Source: Brachypodium distachyon (lineage: Eukaryota > Streptophyta > Magnoliopsida > Poales > Poaceae). Taken from it: a stretch of DNA of 64,000 nt. Position 1 is the first letter of the stretch. Each line of letters opens with the position of its first letter. A model generated the notes under the pieces. That model worked only from the letters and a program-made list of their open reading frames with translations, ran no database searches and was not told the DNA's origin. Below, piece by piece: positions 11,579-22,658 of the stretch. A program made the translations under genes and the position numbers. The DNA is taken from assembly GCF_000005505.3 (NCBI RefSeq), contig NC_016131.3:50825355-50889354 (forward strand), in the 5' to 3' direction.

Positions 11579-13696
11579 TCATGCCTCTTGTGCTTGGCGC
11601 ATGAGTTCAAGGATGCTAGAAGCTTTCCTTTTTGCACGATCTGTGCCGGTCTCTGACAGCTCCTTCAGTGCATCTTCCCCTCCAGCTGCCCTTGCAGCCA
11701 TGGTTTGCTCAGAATCAGCAGAACAGAGAGACCATAGAATGGCTGCAGCGTTCTCCCTATTCCGAGGAGACCCAGTTCTGATAACCTCCACGAGTGGAGG
11801 AATTGGCTCTGATTGCGTAATTACAGCCTTGCCTTCTGGGTTACCGGCAAGAATTGCCAGAAGAGTGAGAGCCTCATCAAGCATTCCCCCAGTAGGATCC
11901 ACCAAGAAGTTCATCAGATGGATGATGATTCCAGCTTTCACTGCCCGGACCTTATTGCCCTGATATATGCACAGATTAAAAATTGCCGTTGCTGCATCTT
12001 TCTTGCCTCTTGGGCTCCCGTCACACAGAAGATTGATAAGTGGAGGTATCGCACCAGCAGCGCCAATCGTTACTTTGTTTTCATCAACAACTGACAGGCT
12101 AAATAGTGTGGCTGCTGCATTCTCTCTGGCTTCCATGCTCCCAGTTTTCAGCACTTCCACGATCTTAGGGATAGCATTGGAGTCCACAATGCTTGCCTTG
12201 TTGTTCTCGTGGATGGAGAGGTTAAGGAGTGCCGTGACGGCGTGTTCCTGCGTTCTTGGATCCGAAGAGGAGAGTAGATTGACCAACAATGGAATTGCTC
12301 CTGCTTCAGCAATGCATATCCGGTTGTTCACGTTTCTCTTTGCAAGCAACCGTATCTCCCCTGCAGCTGCCCTTTGCTCGTCTTGGTTCCCGCTGCGCAG
12401 CCTATTCATTAGCGAGACGAGACCAGCATTGTCATAGTCAGAACTTTTCACTGCTTTCTTATCACGGCAATTGGCTTTGTTCTTGGGAAGCTCGATGCCG
12501 TTGGCTTCACACCACTGTGCTATCAGGCTTTTGAGGACAAAGTTTGGTGTGAGCGAAGTATGTGACAGTGGCACCTGCATCTTAGGGCAGGTTTTGTGCC
12601 CAGAATCAAGCCACTTTTGGATACAGGATCTCTCGTACGTCTGTAAAGAAGACAACGGTCATTAAATCACAGTGCTGTCTTTGAAGAAGAATGGACTAGT
12701 ATTGCCGCCTAAAAAGCTGGTTTAAGTACCTGGCCGCTAGAGACAATGACGGGGTCTTGCATCAGCTCAAGCGAAATGGGGCATCTGAATTCATCCGGGA
12801 TGATCGGAGACCGATGCTTTACAGAGGAAGACCTGCCACCGAGAGTGTCGGATGCGGGAGCTTGAGCTATCACACAGTCTTTGAGCTTCTTGAGCAAGAA
12901 GGACATCTGGTCGAGAGAGCCATCGGGTTCGCCGCCGCTGGAAATGACCATCTCATGCAGGGCCACTGATTCTTTCTTCATGTCTGCCATGGTCTCGAGC
13001 TGCAGCTTCTCCGAGATCCTAGTCAGAAGCTCGGCGTCGCAGGCCTTGTCGCTGAGAGCCGCATCCAGATCCCTCGAGAGCTGCGTGTCGGGCGAATCGG
13101 TTCTCGCTGCCGCTCTCTTGAACTGGGAATGCACAAGTGCAACCTATGCATAGAATGGCATGCATGATATGGTTAGTCCGTGGTCAAGTGAAAAAAAAAT
13201 GCAGTCCATCCGATGAAAAAAAAGGCGGCAGATTGGCACCTGCTCTTGCACTTCCTCGGGCATATCGAAGGTCTGGTAGGGCAATTGGTCCAGCGCCACC
13301 TGAATCTGCCTGTTGACGCCGGCGAATCTGTGGAGAAGACCATCCCCCCCTCGCATAGCCTGTGATGTGAGATAGGGTGTGGATGCAAATTATGTACGGG
13401 GGAATGATTCCATGGAGTTCCGGCATAATAGCAGTAGTAGTAGTAGTACAGGAAGGGTGTGTGCGTGCCTGGTAGATCTTGCTCCCATGGTGGACGTCTT
13501 GGAGGAGGTCGCGCGCGGCTCGGAGGGCGTCGGCGAGGAGAGGGTAGGAGGGAGAGGAAGAGTCGGGGGAGGAGGAGGGTTCGTCGAGGAGCGGGGCGAG
13601 GAGGCGGACGCGGCGGGCGAGGTCGGCGGAGAGGCGGCGCAGGGGGCCCCGCGGCTCCGGGAGCGCGGCGATCTCGGCGGCGACCCTGGCGGGCAT
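11579..13696 (-). CDS. PUB12: U-box / armadillo-repeat E3 ubiquitin ligase (SPL11 / PUB12 type)
   Basis: This E3 ubiquitin ligase should recruit a ubiquitin-conjugating enzyme through its U-box and a substrate through its ARM repeats. Four exons (13469-13696, 13240-13359, 12730-13143, 11579-12640) give 607 residues. The N-terminal UND region runs to about 230. The U-box (about 232-305) reads [19 protein letters not shown], then [19 protein letters not shown]. Armadillo repeats fill the C-terminal half, with motifs such as [20 protein letters not shown] and [11 protein letters not shown]. Order and length match the plant PUB-ARM class that includes rice SPL11 and PUB12; the symbol is from memory and needs a search. 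Intron 1 starts CAG/GCACGC, a GC donor, and the reading frame needs it. The start is the ATG before [16 protein letters not shown]. Confidence 0.93.
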
Positions 13697-14740
13697 GGCG
13701 GCAGGCGGGCTTTGGCCTTTGGGAGAGGAGAGAAGAAGAGGTCCGGTCAATGCAATGGCCAATGGACGCGGCTGCTCTGCCTCTGCCTCCGTCTTGGTTG
13801 GGTGGGTCCCACAAAACAGACAGAGAAACAGGTGCACTGCCGTCGTCCGATCCGTATCCAAGGGCTCGGAATCATTCACCACGTCTGTTGGCTTTCTTAA
13901 TCATCTATGTGTTGTAATTAATTAGTAATTATTATATCTGTTATATTATCAATTATAATTATAAACACTTCTAGATTATGCCGTCAAGAATATAAAAACC
14001 TATAACAAAAAGAATAACAAAATTACATGTAAAACTTGTGGTCCTTTGTCTCTCAAAGCCAAATCGATTGTTAGAGACAAAAAGAACTCATGCAGGTCAA
14101 TACTTTCTTTCAGAGAGGGTGGCTAGGGTTTAGTCAACGGCCACAAATTTTTCAGAACAATAATCTGGCTTTATCGATTCATCAAGCATTCCCCTAGTAG
14201 ACAATGAGCATAAGCAACAAAGTTTCACCATAGAGCTCCATCATGGTTCTTCAAAATCGACATCTGTAGACAATGACGGAGCCAGCCGGTTAGTAGAGCC
14301 TAGGAAAATTTTAGGCCTTTTGTTCTAAACTAGAATTTGCCCACAAAATTTGCTAATTTAATCATTGTAATTACTTTAAGTCAAAAGGGAGATCAATCGA
14401 GGGGGTCTATAGATTCATCTTCCGTGTTTTGACGTTTCTTCATGTATCCGGTAACGAAACTGCAAAGCACCATGCTTGCATAGGCTCGACTAATTTCATT
14501 GGTTTTGAAAAGCCGCATGAATCGTCCACCTCAAACATTGATAACCTAATATCGTTGAACGCACCATGACCGGTGGCACATCTCTCACAAGGCAAGTTAT
14601 GAAACTGCTGCTCTGCCGATGAATTGATAAGGAAAAGACTAAAAACACCAAAAGACGAGTCGCGAGAACTAGTAGGCCACGACGTCTACGCCAGGATGAG
14701 GACAAAGCGAGGACAACATCACCACCTTCAAGATGTTACC
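13697..14740. other. Intergenic spacer / U-box gene promoter
   Basis: This holds the promoter of the U-box gene (minus strand) and AT-rich sequence. Open frames in the first 200 bp are shadows of the exon and its leader. Nothing else was recognised up to the LTR remnant. Confidence 0.5.
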
Positions 14741-15300
14741 GTGAAAAACACACAAGATAGATGTCTGACGGTGATCCGTGGTTCCTCCGTTTGTCAATGC
14801 CGAATCGGCTGTCAAAGACGAGGGGAACGCCGGTGACGAGGGAATGAGCCTTCGGGTCCTCAACCTTCGTATACCTGCTACAGTCCAGTATGAGGCCCAC
14901 ACGAAGGCCCATCAAGCATACGAAGCCCGAGTACCTGAAACTACGGCTCAAGCCAATGTAATCTAGGCATACCGAAATGTATTGATCTGATTGTAACCAA
15001 CCCGATTATCACACTCGAGACCTAGCCCCCTGTATATAAGGCTAGGAGGGAAAATCGGAAAGTAGGTCATTCTCATCTTACTCGCCAGATCACATCTGCG
15101 CGCCATAACCTCAGAGCTTTCCTGTAATCCTCATCAATACAAAACACCAAAAGTAGGACCTAGGTGTTTTACCTCATTGAGGGTCCTGAACCTGGATAAT
15201 CCTTGTGTCCCTAGGTCCTTGTTAGTCGACGAGATTGCCATTTGCTCCGCGTGCTCTTTTTAGTCGAAAGCCCTCTAGTTTGGGTCGTCATCCGGTGATC
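14740..15300 (+). mobile_element. LTR retrotransposon remnant (Ty3/gypsy-like LTR promoter and R region)
   Basis: An LTR-style promoter (ctgtatataaggctagg, near 15030) is followed by the transcript leader often seen in rice gypsy LTRs: caatacaaaacaccaaaagt, then ttttacctcattgagggtcc and ggataatccttgtgtccc (15130-15215). No coding domains, primer-binding site or clean target duplication were found, so this is an old fragment or degraded solo LTR. Its ends are approximate. Confidence 0.6.
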
Positions 15301-15324
15301 GAAATTTTCTTCAACAACGATCGT

Positions 15325-15430
15325 CAGGGTTTCATCGGCCACGGCTACAAGTAGAGTGTTGGTAAGTGGGCCCAACGTTAGGGTTTCATCGGCCACAGCT
15401 ACAAGTAGATTGTGTTGGTAAGTGGGCCGT
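15325..15430. repeat. Tandem duplication of about 53 bp
   Basis: The segment beginning agggtttcatcggccac and ending ttggtaagtgggcc occurs twice in a row, with a few differences (acggctacaagtagagtg against acagctacaagtagattg). Confidence 0.8.
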
Positions 15431-15559
15431 GGGCTGTAAGTTGGGCCGTATAACCCGGGTGCGCTGTGTACGAGGGAGGAGAACAACTCAAGGAATGAAT
15501 TGAGGGGTTCTGGCTTCGCTTCGTCTCCTTCCCCTTTCCCGAGACTCTCTTTTCTCCGC

Positions 15560-15869
15560 TTCCCAGCACCGGCGATATCACAGCTCGCGACGGCGACAAT
15601 CGCGCCGCCGACTGGAACCACATCACCGCCTCCCTCATCCCTCAACCGCCCCCTACGTCATCCTCCCCCGCCTCTGCCTACGTCATCCACCGCCTCCGTG
15701 AGCCGCCGCCCCTCGACGCCGGGCGCCGGATCCACCTCGCCTTCCGGGCGCCATCGCCACACCGTCCTGATCCGGTACGCTGCCGTTCCCGACCTCCTCC
15801 TCTTCTCGTCCTTCGTCGAGGCCCGGTCCGTGTAGCTTCGTCTAGTAAGGGGGCAGCGGGAGCGCCAGC
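15560..15869 (+). pseudogene. Coding-like fragment, no recognised family
   Basis: One plus-strand frame without a proper start reads DWNHITASLIPQPP, then YVIHRLREPPPLDAGRRIHL, then AFRAPSP, and stays open to about 15870. The composition looks like real protein rather than a shadow. A possible donor (GATCCG/gtacgc) follows near 15775. It may be a captured or truncated gene fragment that now serves as the first leader exon of the DnaJ gene downstream. I do not recognise the family. Confidence 0.35.
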
Positions 15870-17228
15870 CGGATAGAAGGGGAAGGGGAAGGGCCCAAGG
15901 GCGAGCATACCTTGGCGGGAGGTAGCTTTCCGTTCGGGGATCAGTTGGAGTCGTTAGGGTTTGGGAGCTGCCGGCTGAATTTGGGGAGTCGGATGGGGAA
16001 GCTGCTGGACCTGTGTTTTTTCTGTGTGTGCTCAAAATCCCTAGATAGGACTATGGGGGCATCGGATAGGGCAGCTGCTGGAGCTGCTCTTAGCTAAGAC
16101 ACCTATGGATACCTTCTGCAATGAATGAGCTCGTGGCAAATATTTCTCAGTCTTGGGGAAAATGTATCAACATTCTTTTGTTAATTGGACCGAGTTGTGC
16201 AAGCGTACCGACACTCTTTTGGATATGCTGTCTTGTCGTTTTGTAAACCGACTCATGGACCGAGTTGGTAGTGTTGTCATGAAGCATTTGCACACATTTC
16301 GCCTCATTTACGTGCACCATCTGCCTGCCATTATATGCATGAGAAACCACAAGTTATAGGAAGCACATGTAGGCAATGCACGACGAGCATGGGAACAAAA
16401 AATTAGAACACTGCCTCAGGATATGCACACACAGAAAAAAAAACGTGGTTGATAGCTGTGGTGGGAGCTTGTATTCATGTGTGGAGACGAAAAAAGGAAA
16501 ATTGACCCTTCATTTTGTGGCATGTCCACTGCACGCCACGTGAGTGTTTGAGATATGTGTAGTTACATTCCTGTCTGTGATGAAGATGGTTATATTTATA
16601 TCTGCGGTTGTTCCTGCATCCCTCATATTTTGGTGTCTCACTCGTTAGGCACTAGGGCAATGTTTGTGTTCGGTGTATTCATAATTCTAGTCATGCTGGG
16701 GATGGTTGTAATTGGACCAAGAGTTTCTGTCTCATTCATTTTTTGGGAGTCTCCGTGCGAGTAGCCGAGTATGTCCAGTGCGTGGTTAACTGCGTAGAAG
16801 TCAGGGTTGCAACTGGGCCTAATGAGCTGCGTGTCCCATACGTATCTCAGTTTATCCTGTATTTTTTTTTAAATCAGAAAAGATGGGATCCTCGGGGATC
16901 GCGTATCCCAGTATCCAGACATTACGTCACATGGATAGCCGTATCGGTGCTGCTGAGCTCAGTTGGTCTGGTTTTGTGTAGATATAATTCCGTCATGCTG
17001 GAGACGGCTATATTTGTAAAAGCTTTCTGTATCTGCAATTGGCTGTGCATTATTTTTGGTAATTTTTTTATTTCCTTTTGGACAGGGCTTGGAAGGTTCT
17101 TGAGGGTCACATCACATGGTCGCTGATTGGTGGAAGATGCTGCAGGGCTCTGAGGTCTGAATATTGAGCTGATTCTGTCATTTGAGCGTGGCTGCTGTCT
17201 GTACTCTACCCTTTTGAGGTGCGACAAA
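15870..17228 (+). other. Probable 5' leader and leader intron of the DnaJ gene
   Basis: No coding region was recognised. AT-rich, T-rich sequence with candidate acceptors (for example ttttggacag near 17085) fits a spliced 5' UTR leading to the ATG at 17229. The exact exon structure cannot be fixed from sequence alone. Confidence 0.4.
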
Positions 17229-19478
17229 ATGGAGTGCAACAAGGATGAGGCTCTTAGAGCCAAGGAAATTGCAGAGAAGAAGTTCGAATCAAGGGACCTG
17301 CAGGGGGCCAAGAAGTTCGCCCTGAAGGCCAAGGCTCTCTTTCCTGGTCTTGAAGGCATTGTTCAGATGATTAATACCTTGGATATTTACCTTACTTCGG
17401 AGGTGAAGATTTCTGGTGAGAAGGACTGGTACTCTATCCTTTCCGTGGACACGTCAGCAGATGACGAAACTGTGAGGAAACAATACAGGAAGTTGGTGCT
17501 TCAGCTCCATCCCGACAAGAACAAGTCAGTTGGTGCTGAAGGGGCTTTCCAGATGGTCAACGAGGCATGGAATGTCCTATCCGATAAAACCAAGAGAGCA
17601 CTGTATGACCAGAAAAGGAAATTAGTGGTACTACAACAGAAGACTTCTCAATCAAATAAGACAAGTGCAACTCCTAGTGCAGCCAATGGCTTTGAAAATT
17701 TCGCAGCCAAAGTGCCTGCTTCCAAGGCAAGAGCAAACAGGCAAAAGGCAGGATCAGCAACATCTGCGGTGCGCCAGCGTCAGCCACCACCGCGTCCGGC
17801 TCCTCATCCAGCTCCTGCTCCTGCTCCTGCTCCACCTCCAACAGTGGAAAATACATTTTGGACCTCATGCAACAAATGCAAGATGAATTTTGAATATCTC
17901 AAAGTGTACCTAAATCACAATCTTCTCTGCCCTAGCTGCCGTGAGCCATTCCTAGCAAAAGAGATACCGATGCCACCAACCGAGGATGTTCATGCAGTGA
18001 GGGATTCGAACTTCAAGGGTGCAACTCAAGATGCAAGAACTGGCAGAAATTTCCAGTGGGGTCCATTCTCAAGGGCAGCTGGTGCAGCTAGTGCTACTGC
18101 ATCATCATCTGCTGCTGCTCAAGCTGCTAATGTGGTTCATCAGACGTATGAGAAAGTTAAGAGAGAGAGGGAGGAGGCACAAGCAGTGGCACGAAGGGAA
18201 GACGCTCTTCAGAGGAAGCACAATCCTCTAAAAAGGCAAGCAAACATGTCAGAGAATGTTAATCATGGAACGGGTGATGTTGCATCTGGAAAGAAGATGA
18301 GAACTGCGGGTAGAGATGTTGGAGTTGGTTCTTCCTCCATTCTATCCGGTCCATGGGCCAATTGTTTTAGAACGCCAGGTGGAACTATACCATTTCCTAC
18401 CAACAATGGAGCCTTTGAGTTTCAAGGTGTTCCTGCTGGACCCAGTTGGAAACCCAGGCCTCCTACTCGGATCAGCGTAACCAAGTCTTTCTGTCAGTCG
18501 AATATTAGGACACTTTTGATTGACAAGATGAAGAGTGATTTGAGGGAGAAGCTAATGGAGATAAGAAGTAGACCAATCCAAGTTACTGTTAATGGAAAAA
18601 TGAGTAAGAAGCATGTGGTTAAAGAATATGTTGAGGGTAATGAAACTCTTGCATCAGATGATTCTACTGCAAACAAAGATGATCCAGTGGAGAATGGTTC
18701 TGTTAACAGCACAGATGCTGAAAATGAAGACGATGACCCTTTCTCATATACTGTACCTGATCCTGATTTCCATGATTTTGACAAGGATCGTACCGAGCAG
18801 TCTTTCCAGACTGATCAAATATGGGCTTCATATGATGACGAAGATGGGATGCCTCGTTATTATGCATTTATTCAGAAACTAATTTCCTTGAATCCTTTTA
18901 AGCTCAAAATAAGTTATCTTGCATCAAGGACAAATAGTGAATTTGGATCATTGAATTGGGTTTCTTCTGGTTTCACAAAGACATGTGGTGATTTCAGGAT
19001 TGGTAAATATGAAACCTGTGATATAGTCAACATGTTCTCTCACCAGATTAAATGGAAGAAAGGTCCACGTGGGGTGGTTCAAATTTATCCACAGAAGGGT
19101 GATATCTGGGCTTTGTACCGGCATTGGTCCCCTGAGTGGAATGAAGATACTCCAGATAATGTGCTGCATGTCTATGATCTTGTTGAGGTACTGGATGATT
19201 ATGCAGAAGATGATGGAATTTCTGTCATTCCCTTGATTAAGGTTGCTGGATTTAGAACAATATTTCAGCGTAATCAGGAGCCGAATGTCATCAAGAGGAT
19301 TCCAAAAGAAGAGATGTTTCGGTTTTCACATCAGGTGCCCTTTTATAGGATGTCAGGGGAAGAAGCTCCAAATGTCCCCAAGGGTAGCTATGAGGTCGAC
19401 CCAGCTGCTATTTCTAAAGAACTCCTTGAGGAGACGGTGGAAACAGGAGAGGAGGCCCGGGGAGCTTCTGAATGCTGA
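17229..19478 (+). CDS. DnaJ (HSP40) domain protein with C-terminal DUF3444
   Basis: A single coding exon encodes 749 residues. The J domain (about 66-130) has the HPD triad at 94-96 in LQLHPDKNKS, so it should stimulate HSP70 ATPase activity. It is preceded by the ALRAKEIAEKKFESRDLQGA helix pair typical of this plant group. A CxxC-x(n)-CxxC zinc ribbon-like motif (SCNKCKMNF, LLCPSCREPF) lies near 220-255, and a low-complexity linker follows. The C-terminal DUF3444 (about 515-730) shows FHDFDKDRTEQSF, QIWASYDDEDGMPRYYAFI and GDIWALYRHWSPEW. This architecture is a standard plant DnaJ class of poorly known role, probably nuclear or cytosolic. The start is the ATG of MECNKDEAL; an in-frame TTG lies 15 nt upstream. 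Confidence 0.93.
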   Translation: MECNKDEALRAKEIAEKKFESRDLQGAKKFALKAKALFPGLEGIVQMINTLDIYLTSEVKISGEKDWYSILSVDTSADDETVRKQYRKLVLQLHPDKNKSVGAEGAFQMVNEAWNVLSDKTKRALYDQKRKLVVLQQKTSQSNKTSATPSAANGFENFAAKVPASKARANRQKAGSATSAVRQRQPPPRPAPHPAPAPAPAPPPTVENTFWTSCNKCKMNFEYLKVYLNHNLLCPSCREPFLAKEIPMPPTEDVHAVRDSNFKGATQDARTGRNFQWGPFSRAAGAASATASSSAAAQAANVVHQTYEKVKREREEAQAVARREDALQRKHNPLKRQANMSENVNHGTGDVASGKKMRTAGRDVGVGSSSILSGPWANCFRTPGGTIPFPTNNGAFEFQGVPAGPSWKPRPPTRISVTKSFCQSNIRTLLIDKMKSDLREKLMEIRSRPIQVTVNGKMSKKHVVKEYVEGNETLASDDSTANKDDPVENGSVNSTDAENEDDDPFSYTVPDPDFHDFDKDRTEQSFQTDQIWASYDDEDGMPRYYAFIQKLISLNPFKLKISYLASRTNSEFGSLNWVSSGFTKTCGDFRIGKYETCDIVNMFSHQIKWKKGPRGVVQIYPQKGDIWALYRHWSPEWNEDTPDNVLHVYDLVEVLDDYAEDDGISVIPLIKVAGFRTIFQRNQEPNVIKRIPKEEMFRFSHQVPFYRMSGEEAPNVPKGSYEVDPAAISKELLEETVETGEEARGASEC

Positions 19479-21600
19479 TTAAGACAGTTGATGCTGACTG
19501 ACTCCATACCTATTATAATGCCTTTATTGACCTGTCGTTTTGAATCGAAGACATTTGCTAGTTTCTATAGTCTCCAAGGTTCTATTGCTTTTGACAGTTA
19601 CCTCTACATACAATGATTAGTCTGGAGCTGGCAGTTCCTAAATCCTTGTGTATCATATGAGCATGTGTCTTGTCATCATAACGATATGCTGATAATTTGA
19701 GTTAGAGACAGGTTGTTTTGTATGTCACAGAAAAAAAAATTATGTAGTTTTTATCCTTGGGCTAGCTGGTACCGGTGAAGAATTTTCTTTGCGGGCCTGC
19801 CATTCTGGGTCCTGAAGAAGTTCAACCCAGAGGTGTCATTGTGGCTGCAAGGCAATCCCAATTGAGCTTGGCAGACACTGGAGCAGAATCAAGGTATGCC
19901 ATTATTTGCTCCTAATAGTTGCTTCCTTGTTGCATTCACAGAGTAGTATATCTTCCCTTGGATTTATCTCTTAAAAATATCCTCTGATTGTTGTATATGT
20001 GCGCGCAAATAATATTCTGTTGAATCCATACAGTCCCACTAAGAACTGCTAGTAGTACTCTTGGTTGGCTTGCCAAAAAAAAGAAGAAGAAACAGTCAGG
20101 CCTTGTTTGGCTTGCCTAGTTGCAATTCATCTGGATAGTTTATCAGTAAATGCATCTATCTTGTACTAGCAAGGAAGGTTATTTTTTTGCACTGTGACAT
20201 TACTGATCATAGAGGTGCAAATTAACGAGGAATTGATGAAAGCCTCTTTATAGCATTTCTGATGACCTGCTCCTACATGGTTAATTCACTGTCTATTAAA
20301 AGTTTGCTTTTTCTTTTTTTTTGGTGGCAGGCAACAGGTGGAGCTCTTGTACTGAAGGTGAAACCAAGGAATGCAAATGCTAGTATGTTAAATGTTGCAA
20401 ATGGTAGTTCTGCTTTATTGCACTGTAGAGAGCGCATCCAGATCGAGATCGAGATCCAGATCCAGCCTAATGGGTCAGAATCGGAACTAAGGAAGGAAGA
20501 GGGCCTGGGCCTGGGCCTGTCTCTGTCCGTTGATCCAAGTGACAGCAATCACATTCCCGGGCGTCTTGTCTTAAGTTTGGGATTTCAAATTTGCGCATGC
20601 TTTCCCATCCCATCCCATCATCTCTGTTATTAAGTGAACCAGTCGAGGATCATGAGTCGTATCATGATACAGAGTCGACAGGGAAAAGAAGCTCAACAGG
20701 CTTCCTTGTTTCGTTTCGTCCAAACTTTGTGCGTGTGTCAAGTTGTGTAGTTGCATGAGGACCCAAAGCCGTCCGTATGGATCAATTACTTGTTCCTTTT
20801 CTTCGGTTCTACTTGTAGTAACATGCATGCTTGACATCCAAGGACAGTAATGACATTTCACTCCTAGTCTTAGTTAATTGCGTCAAACACGTAGGACTAG
20901 TACTGGACGTTTGAGAGAGAGAGAAACGTACGTACGTGCGCTGATTAATTTGTCTTGTAGCACCCGCGCGTGTGCGTACGTGGCATGCACGCTGCATGCA
21001 TGGCGTCTTACATGCATGCTGGTACGTGCCAAGTTTTTTTTTTCAATTTTGGCGGGGAATACGTACGGCCGCACGCAAGTTACTCCCTTGAACGCACGGA
21101 CACTTGCATGCACGTGTCGGATCCAACGGTCGGGAACTTATTTGACGAGGCGCGTATACTGTGTGGTTTGATTCCCTACTTCACTAGCTTGGCGCGCGCC
21201 TGCCTGACCACCCGTAACGGCCCTTCACCTCTCAAACACAACAAGCCGTATATATTCCAATAATGCCCCTTCAGGGTTTCAGGAAAAATATGCCCCTTTA
21301 GTCCAATTTTGGAACATGCATGGGAATTTTGAGAAGCCAGCATTACTTGTCCATCCAAATTTATCAAGTGGGCCCATGCATATATGGCTTAGACAAGGTC
21401 TGGATCCACTGTTGGGTGGTTTTTTCAGGACACGCAATTTCGAGTGGGCCCATGCAAGGCCCAACAAAAGATATGTCGCGGCGGGCTATTTTGATCCGTC
21501 GAGCGGACACATGCACGACCCAACGTTGTCCGTTGTTCGGGCGAGCCGTGGTGGTCCACCAGGACGAGGGATTTCAATCCATCGAGCGGGCCCATGTATG
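19479..21600. other. Intergenic spacer
   Basis: This is the 3' flank of the DnaJ gene, then a mixed spacer. No gene was recognised. The stretch at 20,900-21,170 is dense in cgtacg and gcatgc palindromes, as in rice intergenic DNA. Short open frames on both strands lack protein character. Confidence 0.45.
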
Positions 21601-21639
21601 ACCCAATAAGCCATTTCCGAAGATAGCGCACACTGATAT

Positions 21640-22235
21640 GGCAATGGGGACCATTTTCCGAGCACAACACCCCTATGAGCTGGAAATACCACCCCTAACC
21701 CTGTCCTCGGGAACATCGCCTACTCACTCCCAACTGCATTAGATTTAATTTCACGCACAGCAAAACGCGTTCGCCCGCCTCAGCCAATCAAAGGCAATTT
21801 TATCATGTCAAAATACATTCACACATAAGCTATTGATGAACATCCATATGAAGCTCGCCGTCGAGGAACGGTTTATTTTCTCCAAAAAAAGAGGCACCGC
21901 TCTTTCTTTCGCTACATTGTCGTTTCGTATGGGTATCTTCACTACCCTCGCATATGCCAACGGAGCCATTTCCCAAGACAACTCATACTCATGTGACAAT
22001 GGGACCATTTTCCGAGCACAGCGCGTGCTCTTCCCTCGTGAGTTGTAGAGCACGGCGCGTGCTCTCCCTCTCGTGAGCTAGAAATACCATCCATAGCCCT
22101 GTCCTCGGGAACATCGCCCACTCATTCCCAATGACATCATATTTAATTTCAAGCGGAGCTGTCGTCCTTATCCAATCAAAATGCAATTTTCTCGTGTCAA
22201 TATACACATGGAAACTATTGATTAACATCCTTGTA
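21640..22235. repeat. Imperfect tandem duplication, about 354-bp period
   Basis: The block starting gggaccattttccgagcaca and running through ctgtcctcgggaacatcgcc and gatttaatttca-type sequence occurs at about 21,647-21,860 and again at about 22,001-22,235. The copies are diverged by substitutions and small indels. It lies just upstream of the PHD-finger gene. Confidence 0.75.
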
Positions 22236-22658
22236 AGTTGATGAACGGTGAATAACCTAGCTGGCACCTATCAAACCAATCGATGTTTTTTCTTCTGTTC
22301 TGTTCTGTCTAAAAATAAAATATCCACCCATCATTGCCTTACCTTTTAGAATACAAATAACACAAAGAGAAAGAAACAAGAGAGAGATTAGAATACCATT
22401 GTGATTTGTGATTGTTTTTCTTTCCATGGAACCATAGATGGAGCTTTGTTTTGGTTGGAAAGGGAGGAGGGGCAATATAGTCCTTTCACAGAGCCTAGAA
22501 AAATAATAAGAATACAAGTGGTGTATTGGGGTCGGGCAGAGCACAGCGCACGGGCGCCTCTCGGCCTGCTCTCCTTCTTCTTCCTCTTCTTCTTCCTCCT
22601 CCGATCTCTCCAAACCCTAGCAGCAATCCAAATCCTCTCGATCGCCTCTCGGTCTCCC

